A program made the position numbers and the translations under genes. This document shows, piece after piece, positions 9,835 to 18,051 of a stretch of DNA of 64,000 nt (position 1 is its first letter; each line of letters starts with the position of its first letter). The notes under the pieces are model-generated. The model was not told the DNA's origin and did no database searches. It saw only the letters and a list, made by a program, of their open reading frames with translations. This DNA is from CBDDLD01 sp965230605 (lineage in GTDB: Bacteria > Bacteroidota > Bacteroidia > Flavobacteriales > Flavobacteriaceae), in the NCBI GenBank assembly GCA_965230605.1, contig CBDDLD010000004.1, positions 992,001 through 1,056,000 of the forward strand, given 5' to 3'.

Positions 9835-10235
9835 TGACTTCTAAAGTAACGTACTTAGGAAACCTCAGAACCGAAAGTGTTCACATAAAATCCAATAACT
9901 CCTTTATTACAGATGCACCCTTAGACAATAATGGTAAAGGAGAAGCGTTCTCACCTACAGATACTGTTGCTACAGGATTAGGAAGTTGTATGCTAACGGT
10001 TATGGGAATTAAAGCCCGAGATCTTAATGTTGATATGACGGGATCTACAGCTGAAGTGACCAAAACTATGGCAAGCGACCCGAGACGTATCTCTAAAATT
10101 AAAGTTGTTTTAAATTTACCGTTTGAAGCAGATACTAAAACAAAGACCATTTTAGAGCGTACAGCAAACACTTGTCCTGTGCATCACAGTTTACATCCTG
10201 ATATCGAAAAAGATATCACGTTTAACTGGAAGTAA
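9834..10235 (+). CDS. OsmC/Ohr family protein
   Basis: This is a 133-residue OsmC-fold protein with the two conserved cysteine segments of the family: GLGSCMLTVMG (Cys near residue 51) and NTCPVHHSL (Cys near residue 112). These cysteines reduce organic hydroperoxides in characterised OsmC and Ohr proteins. The sequence is closer to the YhfA-like branch, whose role is less certain. Its start overlaps the stop of the LysM gene and its own stop overlaps the next start, so it lies inside a tightly coupled run. Confidence 0.9.
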   Translation: MTSKVTYLGNLRTESVHIKSNNSFITDAPLDNNGKGEAFSPTDTVATGLGSCMLTVMGIKARDLNVDMTGSTAEVTKTMASDPRRISKIKVVLNLPFEADTKTKTILERTANTCPVHHSLHPDIEKDITFNWK

Positions 10236-10783
10236 TGACACTAAAATCGCTTATAGTAGTATTGAGTTGTATAGTCCTATTAGGTGCTTCTCCTAATGAG
10301 GAATCTTTTACCTGGAATGAAAACCGAAAATTAACTTGGGCCGATTTTAAAGGCTCTGTAGATCCCAACTCTGATGCTGTGGCATTAACGGCTTCAGGAA
10401 TTACTTTCGGATATTCCATAAATCGTACTAATAAAAGAATTACAGGGTTTAAAGCCACTATAGAATCTCATTTTTATCCATACAAATCATGGTATGTTCG
10501 CGGTAAAGCAGATGATTATATTTTAGGTCACGAACAATTACACTTTGATATAACAGAACTTTATGCACGCAAGTTTAGAGAACAAGTAGCCAGACTTAAA
10601 GTATCCCAGAATGTTAAACAACAGTTAGATGTTTTGTACGCAAATATTAATAAGGCTTTGGCAGAAACTCAGAATGCATATGATACTCAGAGTGCCCATT
10701 CCATGGATCCTGAAATGCAAAAAAAATGGGATCAGCGTATTAAGGAAGAATTGAAACTTCTAGACCGTTATAAATCTCAGTAG
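10235..10783 (+). CDS. DUF922-type predicted secreted zinc protease
   Basis: The 182-residue protein has a short signal peptide (SLIVVLSCIVLLGAS) and an HEQLH motif (an HExxH zinc signature) near residue 99, followed by DITELYARKFREQ. It also has the LTWADFKG segment typical of DUF922-like proteins. These features suggest a small periplasmic or secreted metalloprotease, but no activity is established for close relatives that I can name. The start overlaps the osmC-like stop (TAATG), and the DUF3820 gene follows after 3 nt. Confidence 0.8.
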   Translation: MTLKSLIVVLSCIVLLGASPNEESFTWNENRKLTWADFKGSVDPNSDAVALTASGITFGYSINRTNKRITGFKATIESHFYPYKSWYVRGKADDYILGHEQLHFDITELYARKFREQVARLKVSQNVKQQLDVLYANINKALAETQNAYDTQSAHSMDPEMQKKWDQRIKEELKLLDRYKSQ

Positions 10784-10786
10784 TAG

Positions 10787-11017
10787 ATGTTAGAAGGGAG
10801 TAAAGAAGCGTTAATAGAATTGGCGCATTACAAAATGCCTTTTGGTAAATATAAAGACGAATACCTTATAGATATTCCTGAGTATTATTACACATGGTTT
10901 AAACAGAAAGGATTGCCGAAAGGAAAACTTGGTATGATGATGCAGCAAATGCATGACATTAAAATTAACGGATTAGAGGATATTATATACAAGATTAAAA
11001 CAGAGTTCAAGAAGTAA
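10787..11017 (+). CDS. DUF3820 family small protein
   Basis: This 76-residue protein contains the DUF3820 core: MPFGKYKDEYLIDIPEYYY followed by WF and KG. The family is sometimes described as a putative quorum-sensing-regulated virulence factor, but its biochemical function is unknown. It lies 3 nt after the DUF922 gene and is the last gene of this run; pyrG follows with its own promoter. Confidence 0.85.
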   Translation: MLEGSKEALIELAHYKMPFGKYKDEYLIDIPEYYYTWFKQKGLPKGKLGMMMQQMHDIKINGLEDIIYKIKTEFKK

Positions 11018-11092
11018 ACTCATCAATATATAGGTTCTTTAATAACATATCAACAAACCTTAAACAATTCTAATAATCCTCGTTTTATTTTG

Positions 11093-11100
11093 TAAATTTG
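11093..11100 (+). promoter_or_regulatory. TAnnTTTG promoter box of pyrG
   Basis: TAAATTTG lies 20 nt before the pyrG ATG and matches the Bacteroidota minus-7 consensus. No convincing TTG minus-33 element was found at the expected distance. Confidence 0.5.
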
Positions 11101-11120
11101 CCTGCGTTTAACAACGCAAC

Positions 11121-12761
11121 ATGACAAAAGAAACCAAATACATTTTTGTAACCGGAGGTGTAACTTCTTCTTTAGGAAAAGGGATTATTGCTGCATCTTT
11201 AGCAAAACTTCTACAAGCACAGGGTTACAGAACCACCATTCAGAAATTAGACCCTTACATTAATGTCGACCCGGGAACATTAAACCCATATGAACACGGG
11301 GAATGTTATGTAACAGATGATGGTGCTGAAACAGATTTGGATTTGGGGCACTACGAGCGATTCTTAAATGTACCAACTTCACAAGCTAATAATGTGACTA
11401 CTGGACGTATATACCAAAGTGTTATAGAAAAAGAACGCCGTGGAGAGTTTTTAGGAAAAACGGTACAAGTCATTCCACATATCACAGATGAGATCAAACA
11501 CCGAATCCAAATCCTTGGTAATTCTGGTGATTATGATATTGTTATTACTGAGATTGGTGGAACAGTTGGTGATATTGAGTCTTTGCCGTATGTTGAAGCC
11601 GTGCGTCAATTAAAGTGGGAACTTGGAGTAGAAAATGCTCTAGCCGTTCATTTAACTCTGGTACCCTACCTGTCAGCTGCGGGTGAGTTAAAAACAAAGC
11701 CTACACAACACAGTGTAAAAACTTTAATGGAAAGCGGAGTGCAGGCAGACGTTTTGGTATGTAGAACAGAGCATGAGCTTAGTGACAATATCAAGATAAA
11801 ATTAGCTCGTTTTTGTAATGTGCATAAAGATGCTGTTATTCAATCTATTGATGCATCTACCATTTATGATGTACCAAATTTAATGCTAGACGAAGGCCTA
11901 GATAAAGTTGTTCTAGAAAAGTTAGGACTCACAAGTTCTACTCCAGATTTAGAACAATGGAATGCATTCTTAAAGCGTCACAAAAACCCTAAAAGTGAAG
12001 TAACAATTGGACTTATAGGTAAATATGTTGAACTCCAAGACTCCTACAAGTCCATATTAGAGGCTTTTATTCATGCGGGTGCTGAAAATGAAGTGAAGGT
12101 TAAAGTAGAAACTATTCATTCAGAATATTTAACGCCTGAAAATGCTGAAAATAAATTAAAACACTTACATGGTGTGTTAGTTGCTCCAGGTTTTGGAGAG
12201 CGAGGTATTGAAGGTAAAATACAAGCGGTTAGATACGTAAGAGAGCAAAACATTCCATTTTTAGGAATATGTTTAGGAATGCAAATGGCAGTGATAGAAT
12301 ATGCACGTAATATTCTTGGGATTAAAGATGCCAACTCAACGGAGATGACAGATTCCACATTGAATCCGGTTATTGATCTTATGGAAGCTCAGAAGAGCAT
12401 TACTGATAAAGGCGGAACAATGCGTTTGGGGTCTTGGCGATGTGATATAAGTGAAGGGAGTATTGCTCATAATGTCTATAAAACGGATACTATAGAAGAG
12501 CGCCATAGACATCGTTATGAATTTAATGATGATTACAAAGCTCAGATCGAAAGTGCGGGAATGAAAGCTACCGGTCTTAACCCTGACACTGGCCTCGTTG
12601 AAATTATAGAAATACCAAGTCATAATTGGTTTGTCGGTGTACAATATCATCCTGAATATAAGAGCACTGTAGCCAATCCACATCCATTATTTGTCGCTTT
12701 TGTCGGCGCAGCCCTAAATTTCAAAAATCAGAATAATAGTGTCAGTATGGCACAAAATTAA
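11121..12761 (+). CDS. pyrG: CTP synthase
   Basis: PyrG aminates UTP to CTP with glutamine and ATP. The 546-residue sequence begins with the synthetase-domain signature YIFVTGGVTSSLGKGI. It carries the amidotransferase nucleophile in GICLGMQ and the catalytic His-Glu in YHPEYKS, followed by a short variable tail. The length fits the family. A putative promoter box lies 20 nt upstream and yidC follows 88 nt downstream, the common flavobacterial pyrG-yidC order. Confidence 0.98.
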   Translation: MTKETKYIFVTGGVTSSLGKGIIAASLAKLLQAQGYRTTIQKLDPYINVDPGTLNPYEHGECYVTDDGAETDLDLGHYERFLNVPTSQANNVTTGRIYQSVIEKERRGEFLGKTVQVIPHITDEIKHRIQILGNSGDYDIVITEIGGTVGDIESLPYVEAVRQLKWELGVENALAVHLTLVPYLSAAGELKTKPTQHSVKTLMESGVQADVLVCRTEHELSDNIKIKLARFCNVHKDAVIQSIDASTIYDVPNLMLDEGLDKVVLEKLGLTSSTPDLEQWNAFLKRHKNPKSEVTIGLIGKYVELQDSYKSILEAFIHAGAENEVKVKVETIHSEYLTPENAENKLKHLHGVLVAPGFGERGIEGKIQAVRYVREQNIPFLGICLGMQMAVIEYARNILGIKDANSTEMTDSTLNPVIDLMEAQKSITDKGGTMRLGSWRCDISEGSIAHNVYKTDTIEERHRHRYEFNDDYKAQIESAGMKATGLNPDTGLVEIIEIPSHNWFVGVQYHPEYKSTVANPHPLFVAFVGAALNFKNQNNSVSMAQN

Positions 12762-12800
12762 TATTGGATAGCTTTTTGATATTGCATTAAGAAGTTAAGA

Positions 12801-12827
12801 GACCTTATATTGCGAAGTAATAAGGTC
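12801..12827 (+). other. 8-bp hairpin between pyrG and yidC
   Basis: GACCTTAT (12801-12808) pairs perfectly with ATAAGGTC (12820-12827) around an 11-nt loop. No T-tract follows, so it is not a standard intrinsic terminator. It could be a processing site or a 5' UTR structure of yidC. Confidence 0.4.
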
Positions 12828-12849
12828 CAATTAATATGAAAATATATAG

Positions 12850-14763
12850 ATGGAAGAAAGAAAATTAGACATTAACTCCATAATAGGTTTTATACTTATT
12901 TTCGGAATCTTAATATGGATTATGTACCAGCAGGCTCCAACTCCTGAGGAAGTTGAGGCTCAAAAACAAGCTGAACAAGAGCAACTTGAAGCTGAAAAGA
13001 AAGCCAAAGAAGCCGAACAAAATGAAACTTTGGTCACATCTTCAGAAGACTATTCTAATACTTCAGTAAAAGATTCAACACAATTAGTAGCTATTCAAAA
13101 TAGATTAGGTGCTTTTGCTTATGCGTCTACATTACCTTCTGCAACAGATAATGAAACTACAGTCAATACAGATGTATTTGAATTAAAGTTTAGCAACAAA
13201 GGAGGACATTTGTCTCAGGTAAAACTAGTGAAGTTTGTAGATTATGATTCGCTTCCAATTTACATCGTTAAGGATGGCAATGCCGCATTCAATATTAATT
13301 TCGGAACTACAGATAATAGAACACTTAATACAAAGGATTTATACTTCCAGCCTAATGTAACCAAGAGTGGTGAAAATACTGTGGTATCGATGAAGTTGAA
13401 AGTATCAGAATCCAAATATTTAGAATATCGATATGAATTGAAACCTGACGATTACATGATTGACTTTTCTATCAAATCAGAAGGGCTCGATAATGTAATC
13501 AACAGTTCGCAACAAATTGATCTCGACTGGAGCCAAAAAGGCTACAGACATGCGAAGAGTATTACATACGAGAATCGATATACACGTTTAACCTATCAGC
13601 ACGATGGCAATAAGATTGATAAATTATCTCAAATGGGGGATGATGAAGAAACAGAAGTAGATGTATCATGGTTGTCTTACCGCCAGCACTTCTTTAGTTC
13701 AATATTAGTAGCAGACCAACCTTTTAAGTCTGTAGCCATGAGCTCTAAAAACTTAGTAGAGGACGAAGAAATAGACAGTGTATATACAAAACTATATACA
13801 TCGAAATTGCCACTAGAGTTCAAAGGGGGTCAACTTAATGAAAATCTGAGTTTATATTATGGACCTACAGACAGTAAAGTCTTAAAGACTTACGGTAAAG
13901 GACTAGAAGAAAGTATTCCATTTGGTTGGGGTATTTTTGGCTGGATTAATAAAGCTTTATTTATACCATTATTTGGTTGGTTAAGCTCATTCCTACCCTA
14001 TGGTATTGCTATTATTGTGATGACCTTATTGGTAAAACTTCTATTATCATTTGTACAGTATAAGCAGTTTTTATCACAAGCTAAAATGCGTATCCTCAAG
14101 CCAGAGTTAGATGCTATTAGAGCGAAGTATAAGGACAATAAGATGAAAGCACAGCAAGAGACAATGGCACTGCAGAGTAAAGCAGGAGCAAGTCCTTTGA
14201 GTGGATGCTTGCCGGGTCTTATGCAGATACCTGTATTCTATGCCTTGTTCATGTTTTTCCCTACGGCTTTCGACCTAAGACAAAAGAGTTTCTTGTGGGC
14301 AAAAGACTTATCTTCATACGATACGGTTTTAGAATTGCCTTTCAATATTCCATTTTATGGAGATCATGTAAGTTTATTTCCACTTTTAGCAGCTATAGCC
14401 ATTTTCTTTTATATGAAAATGACCACAGGGCAACAGATGGCTTCACAACCGACTCAAGAAGGGATGCCGGATATGAGTAAAATGATGAAGTACATGATTT
14501 ACTTCTCTCCATTATTAATGCTGGTTTTCTTTAACAACTACGCATCAGGATTGAGTTTATATTACTTCATTTCTAACTTGGTGAGTATAGCCATTATGTT
14601 AGTGATTAAGAACTACATTATTGATGAAGATAAAGTATTGGCTAAAATAGAAGTGAGTAAGAGCAAGCCGAAGAAAGAAAATCGTTTCCAACGTAAGATG
14701 AAAGAAATGATGGAGCAAGCTGAGCAACAAAAGAAGGCGCAGCAACGTAATAAGAAGCGTTAA
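12850..14763 (+). CDS. yidC: Membrane protein insertase YidC
   Basis: YidC inserts and folds inner-membrane proteins, alone or with SecYEG. The 637-residue protein has an N-terminal membrane anchor at about residues 9-25, a Glu/Lys-rich linker, and a large periplasmic P1 domain to about residue 350. The conserved five-helix core follows, including the GCLPGLMQIPVFYALF segment and NNYASGLSLYYFISN near the C-terminus. A basic tail (about 605-637) fits ribosome contact. The Gram-negative long form is expected here. A strong terminator follows directly. Confidence 0.97.
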   Translation: MEERKLDINSIIGFILIFGILIWIMYQQAPTPEEVEAQKQAEQEQLEAEKKAKEAEQNETLVTSSEDYSNTSVKDSTQLVAIQNRLGAFAYASTLPSATDNETTVNTDVFELKFSNKGGHLSQVKLVKFVDYDSLPIYIVKDGNAAFNINFGTTDNRTLNTKDLYFQPNVTKSGENTVVSMKLKVSESKYLEYRYELKPDDYMIDFSIKSEGLDNVINSSQQIDLDWSQKGYRHAKSITYENRYTRLTYQHDGNKIDKLSQMGDDEETEVDVSWLSYRQHFFSSILVADQPFKSVAMSSKNLVEDEEIDSVYTKLYTSKLPLEFKGGQLNENLSLYYGPTDSKVLKTYGKGLEESIPFGWGIFGWINKALFIPLFGWLSSFLPYGIAIIVMTLLVKLLLSFVQYKQFLSQAKMRILKPELDAIRAKYKDNKMKAQQETMALQSKAGASPLSGCLPGLMQIPVFYALFMFFPTAFDLRQKSFLWAKDLSSYDTVLELPFNIPFYGDHVSLFPLLAAIAIFFYMKMTTGQQMASQPTQEGMPDMSKMMKYMIYFSPLLMLVFFNNYASGLSLYYFISNLVSIAIMLVIKNYIIDEDKVLAKIEVSKSKPKKENRFQRKMKEMMEQAEQQKKAQQRNKKR

Positions 14764-14785
14764 TCAATAAATAATTGTCGATATA

Positions 14786-14818
14786 AAAAAAGCCTTTTGT
14801 AATCCAAAAGGCTTTTTT
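14786..14818 (+). terminator. Intrinsic terminator after yidC
   Basis: A 14-bp perfect stem (14786-14799 with 14805-14818) encloses a 5-nt loop. The core GCCTTTTG/CAAAAGGC is followed by six T. The A-tract on the other arm means it may also work on the minus strand. Confidence 0.9.
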
Positions 14819-14895
14819 AGTTGTTGGTTAGATAGTTAACTGCATAACAATTTTTTCTTTTTCATAATACGTTATTTTGTTACTATCGATTTTTG

Positions 14896-14927
14896 AAAAA
14901 GCCTCTAATTCTCATCAGAGGCCTTTT
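14896..14927 (-). terminator. Intrinsic terminator after the FAS1 lipoprotein gene
   Basis: GCCTCT (14901-14906) pairs with AGAGGC (14917-14922), followed on the minus strand by TTTTTC. It lies about 55 nt past the stop of the minus-strand FAS1 gene. Confidence 0.8.
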
Positions 14928-14980
14928 ACTAACTAAATCAATCAATATAAAAATGTGAGGTAATCAGCCTCGAAGTTTCC

Positions 14981-15973
14981 TTATTCTAATGTTGGTAAAA
15001 TAACACGTCCAACAACGTGTACCACACCATTAATACCTTGTATATCTACAAGTGTTGTAACAATATTTGTTTCACGATCGTTTGGATCTGTAATTGTAAA
15101 GTTTGTAGCATCTATGGTAATATTACCATTTAATGTTGGTACACTTCCGTTAGTAAGTTCAGATGATCTTACATTATCACCTACAACATGAATACCTAAA
15201 ACAGCTTCAACAGTTGCAGGGTCTAAATCACCTAGTCCGGTATTTCCTGATGGGTCTAACTCTAATAATAAATCACCGAATGCGGCATTAGTAGGTGCAA
15301 ATACAGTGAAAGGGCCATTACCTGAAAGTGTACCAATAAGATTTGGTGATGGATTCTGTGAGTCTGCCGATTGTAGTGCCGCAACCAAGTTTGATAACTC
15401 AGGATTAGATGTAGCAAAAGTGACTACAGTAGGGCGATCAATAACTGCATTTACAATATGTACTGTACCATTAGTAGCAGATACATTAGGTGTAGAAACT
15501 GTAGATACTCCATTAAATACAACACCATTAGAAGTGTCAAAATATAAGCTTAGAAACGCATTATCTGGTCCGGTAGCATTGGTATTTGTATACCCCGAAC
15601 CTGCGTTGATAAGGTCATTAGAAGTAACGTTACCAGAGATAACATGGTTAAGTAAAATCTGTGCTAATACATCAGTTGGCACATCATCTAATGAGTTGAA
15701 GTTGTTAGCTGCTAAAAATGCTGTAAAAGCATCATTTGTAGGTGCTAGTACTGTGAATGGTCCAGTACCACCTAATATAGTTACTAAATCACCATCGGCA
15801 CGTTGTAAAGCGTCTACTAATGTACTTAAACTTGGTGTTGCTAGAGCTAAATCTACAACCGTAGTTGTCTGAGCGGTTGGTCCGCCGTTGTCATCATCAC
15901 TGCTACAAGCTGTTAATCCTAAAACCACAAGAAATAATGGTAGCAATTTTAATGTTTTTGAAATAATTTTCAT
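14981..15973 (-). CDS. Lipoprotein with two fasciclin (FAS1) domains
   Basis: Starting at the ATG at 15973 gives 330 residues with a good lipoprotein signal (LLPLFLVVLGLTAC, Cys23) followed by SSDDDN. An in-frame start 72 nt upstream is rejected because it buries the signal and overlaps the divergent gene. Two FAS1 domains follow, at about residues 40-175 and 178-330. Each has the hallmark GPFTVLAPTNDAF or GPFTVFAPTNAAF and ends in GTVHIVN or GVVHVVG. FAS1 proteins mediate cell-surface adhesion, so an outer-membrane adhesive role is likely. The gene is closed by its own terminator. Confidence 0.93.
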   Translation of the reverse strand: MKIISKTLKLLPLFLVVLGLTACSSDDDNGGPTAQTTTVVDLALATPSLSTLVDALQRADGDLVTILGGTGPFTVLAPTNDAFTAFLAANNFNSLDDVPTDVLAQILLNHVISGNVTSNDLINAGSGYTNTNATGPDNAFLSLYFDTSNGVVFNGVSTVSTPNVSATNGTVHIVNAVIDRPTVVTFATSNPELSNLVAALQSADSQNPSPNLIGTLSGNGPFTVFAPTNAAFGDLLLELDPSGNTGLGDLDPATVEAVLGIHVVGDNVRSSELTNGSVPTLNGNITIDATNFTITDPNDRETNIVTTLVDIQGINGVVHVVGRVILPTLE

Positions 15974-16001
15974 TTTTTTGAGTTTTAAATTGTTCAACAT
16001 T

Positions 16002-16017
16002 ACAAACATTAGTTTGT
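16002..16017. promoter_or_regulatory. Palindrome between FAS1 and MORN-like genes
   Basis: ACAAAC-ATTA-GTTTGT is a perfect 6-bp inverted repeat with a 4-nt spacer in the short divergent gap. Its position suits a shared operator. The minus strand also reads TAATGTTTG here, a TAnnTTTG box with one extra base. Confidence 0.35.
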
Positions 16018-16033
16018 TTAACGAATTTACAAA

Positions 16034-16744
16034 ATGATTAAACAAAATATCTTTTTTGTCATTTTTTTTACAATAATTTTAACAAATCTGCATGCCCAAA
16101 AACCAGTTAATCAGCTCGATAATGACGGTAAAAGGCACGGAATATGGACAAAAAACTATGAAGGAACAGATCAGGTACGTTACAAAGGTCAGTTTAGGCA
16201 TGGGAAGGAAATAGATACATTTAAGTTCTATAAATTATCCGGAGGAAAGAGTGTTCTGAGTGCCATAAAAGTATTTAACGATACTGATAACAAAGCTGAA
16301 GTAAAATTTTATACATCAACAGGAAAGCTTGTTAGTGAGGGAAAAATGGAAGGTAAGAACTATATAGGCAAATGGATCTACTATCATATGAAGTCTAATG
16401 CAGTAATGATTGAAGAGTATTTTAATAGTAACGGTCAACTTGATGGATTTCGATATGTATACTTTAAAAATGGAAATGTAGCTGAGCAACTAAATTATGC
16501 TAATGGAAAGCTGTCTGGTGAATCTAAATGGTTTTCAGAACAAAAAAAACTGATAAGAGTATCCTTATATAATAATGATGAACTTAATGGAGATACTACC
16601 TATTATGACACCTCTGGTAATGTATCTTCAAAAGGGAAATACAAAGACGATAGAAAAGTTGGTTTGTGGGAATATTATAAGAATGGAAAGCTCACAAAAA
16701 AAATCAATCATACCACAAAGGAAATCTTTCCTGTTAAACAATAG
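16034..16744 (+). CDS. MORN-like repeat protein (YwqK-type), secreted
   Basis: The 236-residue protein has an N-terminal signal (IFFVIFFTIILTNLHAQ) and about seven degenerate MORN or YwqK-like repeats, such as DGKRHGIW, EGKNYIGKWIYY and KYKDDRKVGLWEYYKNGK. Such repeats form beta-hairpin ladders. In Bacteroidota they are common in secreted proteins annotated as YwqK-family antitoxin-like, although toxin-antitoxin function is not supported here because no toxin is adjacent. It diverges from the FAS1 gene. Confidence 0.8.
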   Translation: MIKQNIFFVIFFTIILTNLHAQKPVNQLDNDGKRHGIWTKNYEGTDQVRYKGQFRHGKEIDTFKFYKLSGGKSVLSAIKVFNDTDNKAEVKFYTSTGKLVSEGKMEGKNYIGKWIYYHMKSNAVMIEEYFNSNGQLDGFRYVYFKNGNVAEQLNYANGKLSGESKWFSEQKKLIRVSLYNNDELNGDTTYYDTSGNVSSKGKYKDDRKVGLWEYYKNGKLTKKINHTTKEIFPVKQ

Positions 16745-16810
16745 TTTTTTACTATTTAGAGTATAGATTATGTAAATAAGATCTGGTGTGAATTAACCTT
16801 TTATATTTTG

Positions 16811-16818
16811 TAATTTTG
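16811..16818 (+). promoter_or_regulatory. TAnnTTTG promoter box of mnmA
   Basis: TAATTTTG lies 25 nt before the mnmA ATG. It is directly preceded by a second similar stretch (TATATTTTG). Confidence 0.5.
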
Positions 16819-16843
16819 CCTCACAATTTTAGACCATATAAAA

Positions 16844-18031
16844 ATGAAACGAGTTATTGTGGGACTTTCGGGTGGTGTTGACTCTAGCGTTGCAGCTTAT
16901 CTTCTAAAGCAGCAAGGCTATGAGGTTATTGGTCTATTCATGAAGAATTGGCATGATGATTCTGTGACTATTTCTGACGAATGCCCTTGGTTAGAAGATA
17001 GTAATGATGCCATGATTGTGGCAGATAAACTAGGTATCCCTTTCCAAACAGTTGACCTCAGTGTACAATATAAAGAGCGTATTGTAGATTATATGTTCGA
17101 TGAATATGCAAAAGGACGAACACCTAATCCGGATGTTCTATGTAATAGAGAAATAAAATTTGATGTTTTTATGGACATTGCCATAGAACTTGGAGCAGAC
17201 TATGTGGCAACAGGACACTACTGTAGAAAAGGAACTATTGATAAAAATGGTCAAACGATATACCAGCTCCTTGCCGGAAAAGACAATAATAAAGACCAGT
17301 CATACTTTTTATGTCAGTTATCTCAAGAACAGCTTGGTAAGGCATTATTTCCTATAGGAGAACTTACAAAACCCGAAGTTAGGGCTATTGCTGCTGAGCA
17401 AGGACTCATTACAGCTGAAAAAAAAGACTCACAAGGATTGTGCTTTATTGGTAAAGTTAGGCTGCCTGATTTTTTACAACAGCAACTTCAACCTAAAGAG
17501 GGGGTGATTGTAGAAATTGACGCAGATAGTAATTATTATCATAATAAAAGCACAGGTTTTGGCTCTAAAAAGGAAGAATTAGAATACCTCACAAAAAAAG
17601 ATCATTATACAATTAATGATGGTACTGTAGTAGGAAAACATCAAGGTGCGCATTTCTTTACCAAAGGGCAACGTAAAGGACTTGCTGTGGGGGGAACAAA
17701 AGACCCCTTGTTTGTTATAGATACTAATGTAGAAACTAATGTTATCTATACTGGACAAGGAAAGGCACATCCTGGATTATATAAAAGAGCCTTGTTTATT
17801 TCTAATGACGAATTGCACTGGATACGAGAAGATTTAGCATTAGAGGTCGACGAGACAATGATGGTAAAAGCACGAATTCGTTACAGACAACCGCTTCAAG
17901 ATGCAACATTACATAAGGTAGATTCTGGTTTGTATATCGAATTTAAAGCGCCTCAGTCTGCAATTACTGAAGGGCAATTCGCAGCATGGTACTTAAATGA
18001 TGAGTTAGTAGGTTCGGGAGTAATTTCTTAA
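16844..18031 (+). CDS. mnmA: tRNA-specific 2-thiouridylase MnmA
   Basis: MnmA thiolates U34 of Glu, Gln and Lys tRNAs using ATP and a persulfide sulfur donor. The 395-residue protein has the PP-loop SGGVDSS (residues 9-15) and the two catalytic cysteines at Cys100 (in VLCNREIKF) and Cys200 (in GLCFIGK). It also has the tRNA-contacting TGHYC and KDQSYFL segments and the C-terminal beta-barrel. A promoter box lies 25 nt upstream. The following subtilase gene begins 20 nt later and may be cotranscribed. Confidence 0.97.
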   Translation: MKRVIVGLSGGVDSSVAAYLLKQQGYEVIGLFMKNWHDDSVTISDECPWLEDSNDAMIVADKLGIPFQTVDLSVQYKERIVDYMFDEYAKGRTPNPDVLCNREIKFDVFMDIAIELGADYVATGHYCRKGTIDKNGQTIYQLLAGKDNNKDQSYFLCQLSQEQLGKALFPIGELTKPEVRAIAAEQGLITAEKKDSQGLCFIGKVRLPDFLQQQLQPKEGVIVEIDADSNYYHNKSTGFGSKKEELEYLTKKDHYTINDGTVVGKHQGAHFFTKGQRKGLAVGGTKDPLFVIDTNVETNVIYTGQGKAHPGLYKRALFISNDELHWIREDLALEVDETMMVKARIRYRQPLQDATLHKVDSGLYIEFKAPQSAITEGQFAAWYLNDELVGSGVIS

Positions 18032-18051
18032 ATTGCAATAAAAGAAAAGCT

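Noticed and set aside
15306..15872. 188-codon plus-strand frame opposite the FAS1 gene
   Set aside because: It lies wholly antisense to a well-supported FAS1 lipoprotein and shows no family features.
16034..16744. YwqK-type antitoxin label for the MORN-like protein
   Set aside because: No toxin gene is adjacent and the protein has a signal peptide; only the repeat fold is supported.
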